A stretch of DNA of 64,000 nucleotides from an uncultured Lachnospiraceae bacterium (GTDB lineage Bacteria; Bacillota; Clostridia; Lachnospirales; Lachnospiraceae), in NCBI GenBank assembly GCA_947626395.1, contig CANQRU010000002.1, forward strand, positions 62,001 to 126,000, read 5' to 3'. The notes beneath the pieces were generated by a model. It was not told where the DNA came from. It saw only the letters and a list, made by a program, of their open reading frames with translations, and made no database searches. This document shows, piece after piece, positions 33,383-42,070 of this stretch (position 1 is its first letter; each line of letters starts with the position of its first letter). The translations under genes were made by a program, and so were the position numbers.

Positions 33383-33450
33383 CGAAATATCACCGTAACT
33401 GTCCCCGATAATTTTTTGCAGTTACAGACTAACCCAAAGGAGGACAAATC

Positions 33451-34263
33451 ATGACACCAACTCTAAGCGTAGCAATCGCTGAGGACAACCCGAAAACATT
33501 AGATCTCCTGAATCAGATGCTGTCCGGAGAAGATGGCATCCAGATCGTAGGAAAAGCAGAGACAGGCGATGAAGCCTATGAGATGATCGTCTCCACCAAG
33601 CCCGACGTCGTCCTCCTGGACGTGATCATGCCGGGCATGGACGGACTTACGGTTATGGAGAAGGTGAAGAACGAAGAGAAACTGGCCAAAAAGCCGTCAT
33701 TTATCATGGTTTCCGCGGCAGGAAGCGAGAATGTAACAGAGGACGCGTTCCGTCTGGGCGCCAATTATTTTATTATGAAGCCGTTTACCCGCGAGGTGGT
33801 CGTGGACAAGGTCCGCCGTCTGGCCGGCTACGCGGCGAAGCCCAGGGGACTTTCCCTGCCGCATTCGCGCAAGATCCGTCCTTATGAGAATCAGGTGGAA
33901 TACATGGAGCAGAATCTGGAAAATGACGTTACCCAGATCCTGCACGAGATCGGCGTACCCGCTCATATCAAGGGCTATCAGTATCTGCGGGACGCGATCA
34001 TTTCTTCCGTCTGCGACCAGGATATGCTGGCGTCGGTGACGAAGGTGCTTTACCCGAATATCGCCAAGAAACATCAGACAACGCCCAGCCGTGTCGAGCG
34101 TGCGATCCGCCATGCCATCGAGGTGGCCTGGAGCAGGGGCAAAATGGATACGATCAATGAGATATTCGGCTACACGGTCAGCAACGGCAAGGGCAAGCCG
34201 ACCAATTCTGAGTTTATCGCATTACTGTCCGATAAGATCCGTCTGGATTATAAACGGATGTAA
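33451..34263 (+). CDS. spo0A: stage 0 sporulation protein A, response regulator
   Basis: Master regulator of sporulation entry, 270 residues. The receiver domain (1-120) has the acid pair Glu11-Asp12, the phosphorylation site Asp57 in [11 protein letters not shown] and the signalling KPF. A linker follows. The C-terminal domain (about 155-270) binds 0A boxes and ends with the conserved [42 protein letters not shown] precedes the start. In many clostridia spo0A follows spoIVB; here it stands alone between a GH3 gene and glgA. Its presence strongly implies a spore-forming lineage. Confidence 0.97.
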   Translation: MTPTLSVAIAEDNPKTLDLLNQMLSGEDGIQIVGKAETGDEAYEMIVSTKPDVVLLDVIMPGMDGLTVMEKVKNEEKLAKKPSFIMVSAAGSENVTEDAFRLGANYFIMKPFTREVVVDKVRRLAGYAAKPRGLSLPHSRKIRPYENQVEYMEQNLENDVTQILHEIGVPAHIKGYQYLRDAIISSVCDQDMLASVTKVLYPNIAKKHQTTPSRVERAIRHAIEVAWSRGKMDTINEIFGYTVSNGKGKPTNSEFIALLSDKIRLDYKRM

Positions 34264-34347
34264 TTCATGGCAGCAGGAGGTTCGCCCGACATACCTGCTG
34301 CTGTTGGAAAATCTGACAAACTTCACATAAAACTTCTAAGAATGTAC

Positions 34348-34376
34348 TTCCTAATTCGGAAAAAGTATTGTATACT
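34348..34376 (+). promoter_or_regulatory. possible promoter of glgA
   Basis: TATACT (34371-34376) with a weak TTCCTA -35 at 17 bases, about 126 bases before the start codon, leaving a long leader. Confidence 0.4.
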
Positions 34377-34399
34377 ATATCTGCAAGGGGTTTATATCG

Positions 34400-34466
34400 C
34401 GCTGCGCGGCATAGCCGCGGCTGTTTGCCGCGCAGTGTTTAAACCGGTCCGCGGGGTAAAGGACCG
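34400..34466 (+). other. leader hairpins of glgA
   Basis: A 12-base stem (34400-34411 with 34425-34436, 11 pairs matching) and a second CCGGTCC/GGACCGG stem (34443-34466) lie in the glgA leader. The first is followed by TTTAAA but not a clear T-run. A control role (attenuation or RNA stability) is possible. Confidence 0.45.
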
Positions 34467-34502
34467 GCGTCAGGTTTTTCCCAATCACAGGAGGGTTCAT
34501 TC

Positions 34503-35945
34503 ATGAAGAAGATCTTATTTGTCGCTTCTGAGGCAGTTCCATTTGTTAAGACCGGAGGACTGGCGGATGTGGCCGGCTCCCTTCCGAAGTGTTTCAATAA
34601 GGAGTATTATGATGTCCGCGTCATGCTCCCCAAGTATATGTGCATGAAGCAGGAATGGAAGGATAAGCTGAATTATATCGACCATTTCTACATGGACTAT
34701 CTCGGGCAGAGCCGTTATGTGGGCATTCTGCTGTATGAGTACGAGGGCATCAAGTTCTATTTTATCGACAATGAGTGGTATTTCAACGGAAGTACCCTGT
34801 ACGGCGACTGGCTGTACGATCTGGAGAAGTTCTCCTTCTTCTGCAACGCGGCGCTTTCGGCGCTTCCGGTGATCGGTTTCCGGCCTGACGTGATTCACTG
34901 CCACGACTGGCAGACGGGTCTCATCCCGGTGTACTTAAAGGACCGTTTCGCCGGCGGCGAGTTCTTCCGCGGCATCAAGAGCGTCATCACGATCCATAAC
35001 CTGAAGTTCCAGGGCGTCTGGGACGTGGATACGATCAAGAGGCTCACCGGCCTGTCCGATTACTATTTCACGCCGGATAAGCTGGAAGCGTATAAGAACG
35101 GCAATCTGTTAAAGGGCGGCATTGTCTACGCCGACGCGATCACTACGGTCAGCAATACTTACGCCGAGGAGATCAAGATGCCGTTCTACGGCGAGAATCT
35201 GGACGGCCTGATGCGCGCCCGGGCGAACAGCCTGCGGGGCATCGTCAACGGCATCGACTACGAGGAATTCAATCCGGAGACCGACGAGTATATCGTGGCC
35301 CACTATAACGCCCAGACCTTCCGCAAGGAGAAGATCAAGAACAAGAGGGCTCTGCAGAAGGAACTCGGACTGGAGGAAGATGAGAAGCTCATGATGATCG
35401 GTATCGTCTCCAGACTGACCGATCAGAAGGGTTTTGATCTGATCCAGTATGTGATGGACGATCTGTGCCATGACGCCGTTCAGCTGGTCGTCTTAGGCAC
35501 CGGCGAGGAGCGCTATGAGAATATGTTCCGCCATTTCGCCTGGAAGTATCCGGGCAAGGTGTCGGCGAATATTTACTATTCGAATCCTCTGTCCCACAAG
35601 ATCTACGCGGCCTGCGACGCGTTTTTGATGCCGTCGCTGTTCGAGCCCTGCGGCTTAAGCCAGCTGATGTCCCTGCGCTACGGGACGCTTCCCATCGTCC
35701 GGGAGACCGGCGGACTTAAGGATACGGTACAGCCGTACAATGAATACGAGGGCACCGGCACCGGATTCTCATTTGCCAACTATAACGCCCATGAGATGCT
35801 TGGCACGATCCGCTATGCGGAGCAGATCTATTACGACAGGAAGCGCGAGTGGAACAAGATGATCGACCGGGCCATGGCCCAGGATTTCTCCTGGAACGCA
35901 TCGGCGCTTAAGTATCAGGAACTGTACGACTGGCTGATCGGATAG
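34503..35945 (+). CDS. glgA: glycogen synthase (ADP-glucose type)
   Basis: GT5 glycosyltransferase of 480 residues that extends alpha-1,4-glucan from ADP-glucose. The nucleotide-sugar motif KTGGLAD is at residues 16-22, and the C-terminal active-site region EPCGLSQLMSLRYGTLPIVRETGGL is clear. An AGGAGGG site precedes the ATG. The glgC, glgD and glgB genes, often adjacent, are absent here. Location next to spo0A is compatible with storage-glycogen use around sporulation in clostridia, but that link is only inferred. Confidence 0.95.
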   Translation: MKKILFVASEAVPFVKTGGLADVAGSLPKCFNKEYYDVRVMLPKYMCMKQEWKDKLNYIDHFYMDYLGQSRYVGILLYEYEGIKFYFIDNEWYFNGSTLYGDWLYDLEKFSFFCNAALSALPVIGFRPDVIHCHDWQTGLIPVYLKDRFAGGEFFRGIKSVITIHNLKFQGVWDVDTIKRLTGLSDYYFTPDKLEAYKNGNLLKGGIVYADAITTVSNTYAEEIKMPFYGENLDGLMRARANSLRGIVNGIDYEEFNPETDEYIVAHYNAQTFRKEKIKNKRALQKELGLEEDEKLMMIGIVSRLTDQKGFDLIQYVMDDLCHDAVQLVVLGTGEERYENMFRHFAWKYPGKVSANIYYSNPLSHKIYAACDAFLMPSLFEPCGLSQLMSLRYGTLPIVRETGGLKDTVQPYNEYEGTGTGFSFANYNAHEMLGTIRYAEQIYYDRKREWNKMIDRAMAQDFSWNASALKYQELYDWLIG

Positions 35946-36010
35946 ACACGCAGGGAGAAGCGGGGGCGGCGTGCGCGTCCCCGGCGAGACATAAGAGAGA
36001 TGGTGGAATT

Positions 36011-36469
36011 ATGGGTGTATGGCAGGAACTCTTAAGCAATCAGATCCTGATCAGCGCGGTGGTGGGCTGGACGGTGGCCCAGGTTCTTAAAACATTGATC
36101 GATATGGGATTTAACAGGTCCTTCCGGCCGGAACGGCTGGTAGGCTCCGGCGGTATGCCCAGTTCCCATTCGGCGACCGTATGCGCCCTGACGGTGGCGT
36201 CAGGCATGAAGTACGGCCTGTCCTCGTTTGAATTCGCGGTCAGCTTCGTGCTGGCGAGCGTGGTCATGTACGACGCCATCGGCGTCCGGCAGGAGACCGG
36301 CAAGCAGGCCAAGCTCCTGAACCTGATCGTGCAGCAGGACTGGTTCAGGCTGGACAATCAGGAAGTAGAGAAAAGACTGAAGGAATTTGTGGGGCATACG
36401 CCGCTGCAGGTATTCGCCGGGGCGCTGCTGGGTATCCTGATGGCGGTGCTGGTGAATATGGCGTATTGA
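36011..36469 (+). CDS. divergent PAP2 family membrane protein (DUF212, YuiD-like)
   Basis: Integral membrane protein of 152 residues. The phosphatase-like motif GGMPSSHSA near residue 46 and a DAIGVRQETGKQA segment mark the divergent PAP2 family, related to lipid phosphatases. Its true substrate is not known. The ribosome site is weak (GATGGTGGA). It precedes the HAD gene by 27 bases and is likely co-transcribed with it. Confidence 0.85.
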   Translation: MGVWQELLSNQILISAVVGWTVAQVLKTLIDMGFNRSFRPERLVGSGGMPSSHSATVCALTVASGMKYGLSSFEFAVSFVLASVVMYDAIGVRQETGKQAKLLNLIVQQDWFRLDNQEVEKRLKEFVGHTPLQVFAGALLGILMAVLVNMAY

Positions 36470-36496
36470 CCGCAGAGGTATTCTTGGGAGATTTTG

Positions 36497-37285
36497 ATGA
36501 TCAGGCTAATCGCTTCAGACATAGACGGTACATTGGTAAGGGACGGTTCCCACGAGATAAATCCGCAGATCTATGATGTGATCGCGAAGCTGCATGCCTG
36601 CGGCGTGCAGATCGCGCTGGCCAGCGGACGCCAGTGGGTCAGCATTGAGAGGCTGTTCGCGCCGGTGAAGGAGAAGATCTTCTATATTTCCGACAACGGC
36701 GCCTATGTGGGCTGTCATGGACGGCAGCTGTTTCTGAATTATTTCGACCGGGATCTGGCCATGGAGATGGTGGAGGATATCCGTCGGCAGCCGGGGCTGG
36801 AATATATGGTCAGCGGCCCGGACGCGGTGTATCTCGATACGAAGGACAGGGATTTTCTGGATCTGCTCACTTACGGTTACCGGTTTGCCATGGAGAAGAT
36901 GGACGATGTGACGGAGATGACGGAGCCGGTCATCAAGATGGCGATTTACTGCGGGGCCGGCGGCATTGAGAAGAAGACGGAACAGCTGAGGGGGAGATAC
37001 GCGGACCGGCTTCATGTTATGGTATCCGGTGATAAGTGGGTGGATTTTGTGATGCCCGGAGTCAGTAAGGGCTGGGGGATCGAACGGCTTCAGAAGGATC
37101 TGGGGATCAGTCCAGAGGAGACGATGGCTTTCGGAGACCAGCAGAATGATGTGGATATGCTGAAGAAAGCCTACTACAGCTTCGCGGTGGGGAACGCGGT
37201 GCCGGAGGCGAAGGCCGCGGCGCGGTTCGCGGCTGCGGCGAATGTGGATGACGGTGTGCTGAAGATATTGAAACTGCTGGTATGA
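36497..37285 (+). CDS. Cof-type HAD hydrolase
   Basis: Cytosolic phosphatase of 262 residues in the Cof/YidA subgroup. The nucleophile motif SDIDGTLV is at the N-terminus, the cap domain lies in the middle and the metal motif GDQQNDVDML is near 215-225. Such enzymes act on sugar phosphates or nucleotides, and the substrate cannot be read from sequence. The ATG at 36497 follows GGGAG by 6 bases; a TTG codon 3 bases earlier is the alternative. The last codons are partly repeated after the gene (37261-37364). Confidence 0.85.
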   Translation: MIRLIASDIDGTLVRDGSHEINPQIYDVIAKLHACGVQIALASGRQWVSIERLFAPVKEKIFYISDNGAYVGCHGRQLFLNYFDRDLAMEMVEDIRRQPGLEYMVSGPDAVYLDTKDRDFLDLLTYGYRFAMEKMDDVTEMTEPVIKMAIYCGAGGIEKKTEQLRGRYADRLHVMVSGDKWVDFVMPGVSKGWGIERLQKDLGISPEETMAFGDQQNDVDMLKKAYYSFAVGNAVPEAKAAARFAAAANVDDGVLKILKLLV

Positions 37286-37364
37286 AATGCAGGAAAGAGT
37301 TCTGGAGCTGCGGGATATCGAGTACCTGAATATTGAAGCTGCTTGTGTAAGACGCAGGAAAGAG
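37261..37364. repeat. imperfect duplication of the HAD gene end
   Basis: Segments 37261-37299 and 37326-37364 (offset 65) share ATATTGAA-CTGCT-GT and GCAGGAAAGAG, about 29 of the last 35 positions. The first contains the stop codon and the second is fully intergenic, leading to the next gene's ribosome site. Confidence 0.65.
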
Positions 37365-37375
37365 GGAGCCGGTTC

Positions 37376-38404
37376 ATGAAAGATGAACGTGTGAGGCTGA
37401 GTAAACGGCGCTCGGAAGGGCGCCTTGATGATAGATGGAAACGCCGCCTGCAGAGAGGCGCGGCGATAGTTCTTATGGCGGTATCCATGACGGCGGCGTC
37501 CGGCTGCGGCGCCGGTTTTCCGTTTGCCGAGGAAGAGACGGCGTCCGGAGAATATACGAGACCGCAGGCCATGATCATCGTGGCCACGGAGAAGAATCGC
37601 TATGAGAAAGTATATACGGATCAGATATGGAGCGTCGCCCTGGAAGACGGCCGGACATTTGAGACTTATCTTCTGGATCAGGTGAAGGAGTTCCTTACGA
37701 ATCTGAAGACCATGAACCTTCTGGCGGACCGGCAGAAGATCGTGCTGACCAGCGCGGAGCAGAGCCGGCTTAAGGCGCTTGCCGGGAGATATTATGAGGG
37801 GCTTACGGAGGAAGACCGGGAGTATATCGGCGCTGATGAAGAGGATGTATTGACCCTGTACACGGATTATTATACGGCGAATAAAGTGGTAGGCATCCTG
37901 ACGGACGGGATCGATCTGGAGGTCAGCGACAGCGAGGCCAAGGTGATTACTGTCCAGATGATCCAGATCTCCAGCAAGGAGGCGGCGGAAGCCGTGTACC
38001 GCAGGGTCAGCCAGGATGGCAGCGATTTCCTGTCTGTCGCCCGGGAGACAAGCGAGGGGGAAAAGACGGAACTCCAGCTTGGCCGGGGCGAACTGCCGGA
38101 GGCCGTGGAGAACGCGGCGTTTGCTCTGGCACCCGGAGAGATGAGTCCGCTGGTGGAGGGCGGGGGCTGGTACTATATTATCCGCTGCGTCAGTGATTAC
38201 GACGCGGAAGCCACCGAATTAAGAAAGACCCGAATCTACGAGGAACGCAAGAATCAGGTCTTTCGTCAGATCTACGAACAGTTTGAACCGGAGGATCCGG
38301 CGGCCGTCCCGGAAGATTTCTGGCCGGAGATCCATTTTGACGGGGACGACGGTTCGACTACAACGGATTTCTTCTCGTTATATCAGGAAGAATTCGGAAG
38401 CTAA
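37376..38404 (+). CDS. PrsA/SurA-like peptidyl-prolyl isomerase lipoprotein
   Basis: Predicted extracytoplasmic foldase of 342 residues. The signal peptide has an unusually long basic n-region and ends at SGC, Cys44 being the lipidated residue. A parvulin (PpiC-type) domain occupies about 190-285, with VQMIQISSKEAAEAVYRR, LGRGELPEAVENAAFAL and GGWYYIIRC. The N-terminal chaperone-like helices have a conserved YEKVYTDQIW start. It probably helps secreted proteins fold outside the membrane. The start at 37376 follows AGAGGGAG. Its last 27 bases overlap the end of the convergent M18 peptidase gene. Confidence 0.85.
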   Translation: MKDERVRLSKRRSEGRLDDRWKRRLQRGAAIVLMAVSMTAASGCGAGFPFAEEETASGEYTRPQAMIIVATEKNRYEKVYTDQIWSVALEDGRTFETYLLDQVKEFLTNLKTMNLLADRQKIVLTSAEQSRLKALAGRYYEGLTEEDREYIGADEEDVLTLYTDYYTANKVVGILTDGIDLEVSDSEAKVITVQMIQISSKEAAEAVYRRVSQDGSDFLSVARETSEGEKTELQLGRGELPEAVENAAFALAPGEMSPLVEGGGWYYIIRCVSDYDAEATELRKTRIYEERKNQVFRQIYEQFEPEDPAAVPEDFWPEIHFDGDDGSTTTDFFSLYQEEFGS

Positions 38405-39673
38405 CCGGTTAATGGCGGTCTGATCGGCGCAGGCCATCAGCTCCCTCGCGGAGTGCATGGCCAGGATCGGAACGCCGATATCTACGGTCTTCATAGACAG
38501 TTCCGCGGACGAGATGGCTCCCAGAGTGGAGCCTCCTCTCATATCTGAGCGGTTGGAGAACTTCCGGTAAGGGATCTTCGCGCCGCGGCAGATACTCTCA
38601 ATGACGCCGATGCAGGAAGAATCGGTGGCGTAGGACTGACGGGAACTCATTTTCAGCACGACGCCGTCTCCCATGCAGATCTTATTCTTGATATCGCATT
38701 TCTCCGGATGGTTGGGATGTATGGCGTGGGCCACATCCATCGACAGCAGGAACCCGTCCATCACCGCGTTCAGATAGGTCTCCCGGTCATATCTTAAAGC
38801 CAGGAATATCTTCTCCAGAATACGCTCCGTCACGGAGGAGAGGGCACCCTGCTTGGTGCGGCTGCCGATCTCTTCGTTGTCGTAGAGCAGGATCATATTG
38901 ATGCCGTTTCCGCGCGTGCCGGCGGTGATGCCGTGCAGGCAGGCCAGAACGCTCGTCAGGTTGTCAAGCCTCGGGGCGCTTAGGAATTCGCCGTTTAAGC
39001 CCGTGACCGCGCAGGGATCCGTATTGTAGATGCTGATCTCGTAATCCAGGATCTCTTCCGGCGCGCAGCCGGCTTCCTCAGCCAGACGGTTCAGGAAGAA
39101 ATGATCCCTGTCCAGGGCGTCTGTCACCGCGGCCATGAGAGGCAGCATATCGATCTGGGGATTCAGCTTCATGCCGTCGTTGGCTTCCGGATTCATATGG
39201 ATCGCCAGATTGGGGATCGTCAGAAGCGGATCTTTGAAATCGACAAAGCGGGTCTCCGGCTCGAACGGCTTACCGCCTGCGACGCTTAACCGGCCCGCCA
39301 TGGACAGCGGGCGGTCCAGCCAGGTGTTAAGGATCGGCGAACCGTAGACTTCCACATTCAGTTTGGCGTAGCGCTCCGTTGAAGCTTCGGGGGAGGGCTT
39401 TACGCGCAGGCACGGCCAGTCCGTGTGGGCCGCTTCCAGACGCAGGGAAGGACGGTCGCTCAGGTTCCCGCCGATCGTGAAAGCTGCCAGCGTCGAGTCG
39501 AAAAGAGGCAGATAATAGCCCTGGCCCGGCTGCAGATTCCAGCGGTCCGTCAGCGCCAGACGCTCGAAGCCGGCGTCAGAAAGGACGCGCTCAGCCTCAA
39601 GTACGCAGTGGAACGGGGACACGCCTGCGTTTAACAGAGTGATTAGTTGTTTGGTATCTTCAGAAATGTTCAT
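38378..39673 (-). CDS. M18-family metalloaminopeptidase
   Basis: Cytosolic zinc aminopeptidase of 431 residues, removing acidic or neutral N-terminal residues. The metal set appears in order: His in EAAHTDWPCLRV, bridging Asp in RLDNLTSV, catalytic Glu pair in DNEEIGSRT, Asp in SMDVAHAIHPN, and the final His in AMHSARELM. The start at 39673 is chosen because AAAGGAG lies just before it; an in-frame ATG 21 bases upstream precedes that site. It converges on and overlaps the PrsA-like gene by 27 bases with no room for a terminator. Confidence 0.92.
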   Translation of the reverse strand: MNISEDTKQLITLLNAGVSPFHCVLEAERVLSDAGFERLALTDRWNLQPGQGYYLPLFDSTLAAFTIGGNLSDRPSLRLEAAHTDWPCLRVKPSPEASTERYAKLNVEVYGSPILNTWLDRPLSMAGRLSVAGGKPFEPETRFVDFKDPLLTIPNLAIHMNPEANDGMKLNPQIDMLPLMAAVTDALDRDHFFLNRLAEEAGCAPEEILDYEISIYNTDPCAVTGLNGEFLSAPRLDNLTSVLACLHGITAGTRGNGINMILLYDNEEIGSRTKQGALSSVTERILEKIFLALRYDRETYLNAVMDGFLLSMDVAHAIHPNHPEKCDIKNKICMGDGVVLKMSSRQSYATDSSCIGVIESICRGAKIPYRKFSNRSDMRGGSTLGAISSAELSMKTVDIGVPILAMHSARELMACADQTAINRLASEFFLI

Positions 39674-39726
39674 GGTATGCTCCTTTATGTTCATCGGGAT
39701 CGCTGCTGTTGATAAAAGCAGATTCT

Positions 39727-39735
39727 ATTCTACCA
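39727..39735 (-). promoter_or_regulatory. extended -10 promoter of the M18 gene
   Basis: Minus-strand TGGTAGAAT contains an extended -10 (TGN plus TAGAAT), 54 bases before the start. The -35 is weak. Confidence 0.42.
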
Positions 39736-39775
39736 TATTTTCATAAAAAGAGAAAGTATGCTGCGCAAGTTTTGG

Positions 39776-39804
39776 TTGAAATAGGGCGGATATTAGGATA
39801 GAAT
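39776..39804 (+). promoter_or_regulatory. promoter of the DUF5721-like gene
   Basis: TTGAAA (39776-39781) and TAGAAT (39799-39804), 17-base spacer. The expected RNA start near 39811 lies after the ATG at 39806, supporting the start at 39824. Confidence 0.62.
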
Positions 39805-39823
39805 AATGGCAGGGGGAAAACAG

Positions 39824-40321
39824 ATGGTCGCGCTTAAGATCGAAGATAAGAAAAAATTCACATCGGAGCTGTTCATCGGCGAGCTGTTCGACCGCTTTTT
39901 CCTGCGGGAGGCGGTGATCGTTACCTTCAATTCGTTTACGGTCGACGGCAGGATCCGCCAGGGGTATTTCACGGAGGAGGAGCTGGAGCAGGAGCGGATC
40001 GAGGAGTATTCCCTGTGGTCCGCGGTGAAGCCGTTCTGCTGCTCCCTGATCAAAGGAAAGAAGCTTCCGGAAAGCTTCCGGATCGTGCTGCAGTATCCGG
40101 CCGGGGCCGTGGAGCGGTTCCTCGCGGACAACGGTCTCGCGGTGCGGGCGGAGCAGGTGAAGGGACTGTATCTGAATATACGCTATGACGAGGGACAGAT
40201 CCTGTGCGTGACCGGAACGGCAGTGGATTATTTCACGCTGGACAAGAGCCTGGAGAGGGCCTGGGATGCGGCGGTGGAGAACTATTTTAAGGCAAAACAG
40301 ATCCCGTTTGCGATGGAATGA
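39824..40321 (+). CDS. DUF5721-like protein of unknown function
   Basis: Cytosolic protein of 165 residues. The N-terminus (VALKIEDKKKFTSELFIGELFDRFFL, in pieces) resembles a small clostridial family that I recall as DUF5721; no function is known to me. No membrane segment, signal peptide or catalytic motif is seen. The start at 39824 is set by AGGGGG and by the promoter position. A short spacer links it to tdk, and the ORF end overlaps the tdk leader, so it is in the same transcript. Confidence 0.75.
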   Translation: MVALKIEDKKKFTSELFIGELFDRFFLREAVIVTFNSFTVDGRIRQGYFTEEELEQERIEEYSLWSAVKPFCCSLIKGKKLPESFRIVLQYPAGAVERFLADNGLAVRAEQVKGLYLNIRYDEGQILCVTGTAVDYFTLDKSLERAWDAAVENYFKAKQIPFAME

Positions 40322-40353
40322 GAGATATCCGCAGGCGGCAGAGAGGAGAACAT

Positions 40354-40941
40354 ATGGCGAAATTATATTTCCGCTACGGAGCCATGGGCAGTTCGAAGAC
40401 GGCGAACGCCCTGATGGTCGAGTACAATTATTTTGAGAGGGGCAAGAAAGCGCTTCTGGTGAAGCCGAAGCTGGACAGCCGGGACGGCGATTATACGATC
40501 CGTTCGCGGATCGGTCTTCAGAAGGAGGGCATTCTTCTGGAACAGCTGACGGCCATGAGCGACGAGGCGCTTAGGAAATATGACTGCGTGATCGTGGACG
40601 AGGCCCAGTTCGCCACCAAAGCCCAGGTGGAATTCATGGTCCATATCGTGGACGACCTGGAGGTGCCGGTGATCTGCTACGGGCTGCGGACCGATTTCCG
40701 CCGGGAATTCTTCGAAGGGAGCCTGTGGCTGATGGCCTGGGCGGATAAGATCGAGGAGATCAAGACCGTCTGCTGGTGCGGCAAGGCGGCTACCTGCAAC
40801 GCCAGGATCGGCGAGGACGGCCATATGGTCCGGGAAGGCGAGCAGGTGATGATGGGCGGCAACGACCGTTATATCTCCCTGTGCCGGAAGCACCATATGC
40901 TGGGGGATCTGGGACCGGGGCGCGGCGGCTCGCCGGAATAA
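40354..40941 (+). CDS. tdk: thymidine kinase
   Basis: Type II thymidine kinase of 195 residues for thymidine salvage. The P-loop is GAMGSSKT (9-16), the metal motif is VDEAQF near 80-85, and a C-terminal zinc ribbon is suggested by CWCGKAATCNAR and LCRKHH. The lasso region RYISL precedes the end. GAGAGGAG lies before the ATG. The gene follows the DUF5721-like gene by 32 bases. Confidence 0.93.
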   Translation: MAKLYFRYGAMGSSKTANALMVEYNYFERGKKALLVKPKLDSRDGDYTIRSRIGLQKEGILLEQLTAMSDEALRKYDCVIVDEAQFATKAQVEFMVHIVDDLEVPVICYGLRTDFRREFFEGSLWLMAWADKIEEIKTVCWCGKAATCNARIGEDGHMVREGEQVMMGGNDRYISLCRKHHMLGDLGPGRGGSPE

Positions 40942-40953
40942 TGATGAATTTTC

Positions 40954-40982
40954 TTGAAGATTTATATTACGTTGTGTAGAAT
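40954..40982 (+). promoter_or_regulatory. promoter of nrdR
   Basis: TTGAAG (40954-40959) and TAGAAT (40977-40982) with a 17-base spacer, 43 bases before the start. Confidence 0.6.
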
Positions 40983-41024
40983 AGGAACAGACGTGAATAT
41001 ATAACACATTGGAGGAAACAGCAT

Positions 41025-41477
41025 ATGAAATGCCCATACTGCAATGAAGACAACACGAAGGTGATCGATTCCCGTCCGGCAGAGGAGAATTCCGCGATCC
41101 GCCGCAGGCGTCAGTGCGAGAACTGCGGGAAGCGGTTTACGACCTATGAGAAGCTGGAGACCATGCCGCTTATGGTGGTCAAGAAGGACGGAACCCGCGA
41201 GGTCTACGACCGGTCGAAGATCGAGGCCGGTATCCTGCGGTCCTGCCACAAGCGTCCGGTGTCGCCCCAGCAGATCGACGCGCTGATCGATGAGGTGGAG
41301 GCCAATGTGTTCAATCTGGAAGAGAAGGAAGTGGCCACTTCGGTCATCGGCGAGCTCGTCATGACGGGGCTTAAGGAGCTGGACGAGGTCGCTTATGTCC
41401 GGTTCGCGTCCGTCTACCGGGAATTTAAGGATGTGAATACGTTTATCGACGAGATCGGGAAACTTCTGAAGAAATGA
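41025..41477 (+). CDS. nrdR: transcriptional repressor NrdR
   Basis: Repressor of ribonucleotide reductase genes, 150 residues. The zinc ribbon uses Cys3, Cys6, Cys31 and Cys34 (CPYC and CENC). The following ATP-cone domain (about 46-136) begins VVKKDGTREVYDRSKI and senses ATP/dATP. The start is supported by GGAGG. The stop codon overlaps the earliest in-frame start of the YqeG region, and the genes that follow are close, so it leads a housekeeping operon. Confidence 0.96.
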   Translation: MKCPYCNEDNTKVIDSRPAEENSAIRRRRQCENCGKRFTTYEKLETMPLMVVKKDGTREVYDRSKIEAGILRSCHKRPVSPQQIDALIDEVEANVFNLEEKEVATSVIGELVMTGLKELDEVAYVRFASVYREFKDVNTFIDEIGKLLKK

Positions 41478-41560
41478 TGTGTTTCCGCGCGGAGATACGG
41501 CCGGCCGGTTCACGGCGGCAGAGAAGGCCGCGCATGGCACGGGCAGACCGCGGAGGCAGT

Positions 41561-42070
41561 ATGTTTAGACCGTTTTATCCGGACAAATGGGTGGATTCCG
41601 CCTATGAGATTCCGTATGAGGATTTATATGAACAAGGCGTCCGGGGAATCATCTTCGATATCGATAATACCCTGGTTCCGCATGGGGCCCCTGCCGATCA
41701 GAGGGCCCTTGCGCTTTTTGACCGGTTCCACCGGATGGGCATGAAGACATGCCTGCTGTCCAACAATAAGGAGCCGCGGGTGAAGCCGTTCGCGGAGCAG
41801 GTGGATTCGCTTTATATCCATAAGGCCGGGAAGCCGGGAGTGAAGGGGTATGAACGGGCCATGGCGCTGATGGGAACGAACCGGGAGACGACGGTATTCG
41901 TGGGCGATCAGATCTTCACGGACGTATACGGGGCCAACCGGGCCGGGATCAGGACGTATCTGACGAAGCCCATCGATCCTCACGAGGAGATCCAGATCGT
42001 ACTGAAACGGTATCTGGAGGCGGTGGTGCTGTTCTTCTATAAGAAATACCGGAACTTGGAGGAGAGCTGA
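41561..42070 (+). CDS. yqeG: YqeG-family HAD-IIIA phosphatase
   Basis: Predicted phosphatase of 169 residues. The HAD nucleophile and proton donor are Asp33 and Asp35 in FDIDNTLV, and the C-terminal VFVGDQIFTDVYGA binds the metal. The start at 41561 gives the expected MFRPFYPDKWV opening and follows GGAGG; earlier in-frame ATGs would add an unrelated Arg-rich tail. In many Firmicutes yqeG neighbours aroE, as here: aroE starts directly after its stop codon. Substrate not certain (a phosphatidylglycerophosphate phosphatase role is known for related proteins). Confidence 0.9.
   Translation: MFRPFYPDKWVDSAYEIPYEDLYEQGVRGIIFDIDNTLVPHGAPADQRALALFDRFHRMGMKTCLLSNNKEPRVKPFAEQVDSLYIHKAGKPGVKGYERAMALMGTNRETTVFVGDQIFTDVYGANRAGIRTYLTKPIDPHEEIQIVLKRYLEAVVLFFYKKYRNLEES

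Noticed and set aside
34260-34320. Terminator after spo0A
   Set aside because: GCAGCAGG can pair with CCTGCTGC, but the loop is large and no T-run follows, so it is not called.
41474-41560. An 87-base N-terminal extension of YqeG
   Set aside because: It would encode an Arg-rich tail unlike the family, and the ribosome site lies directly before 41561.
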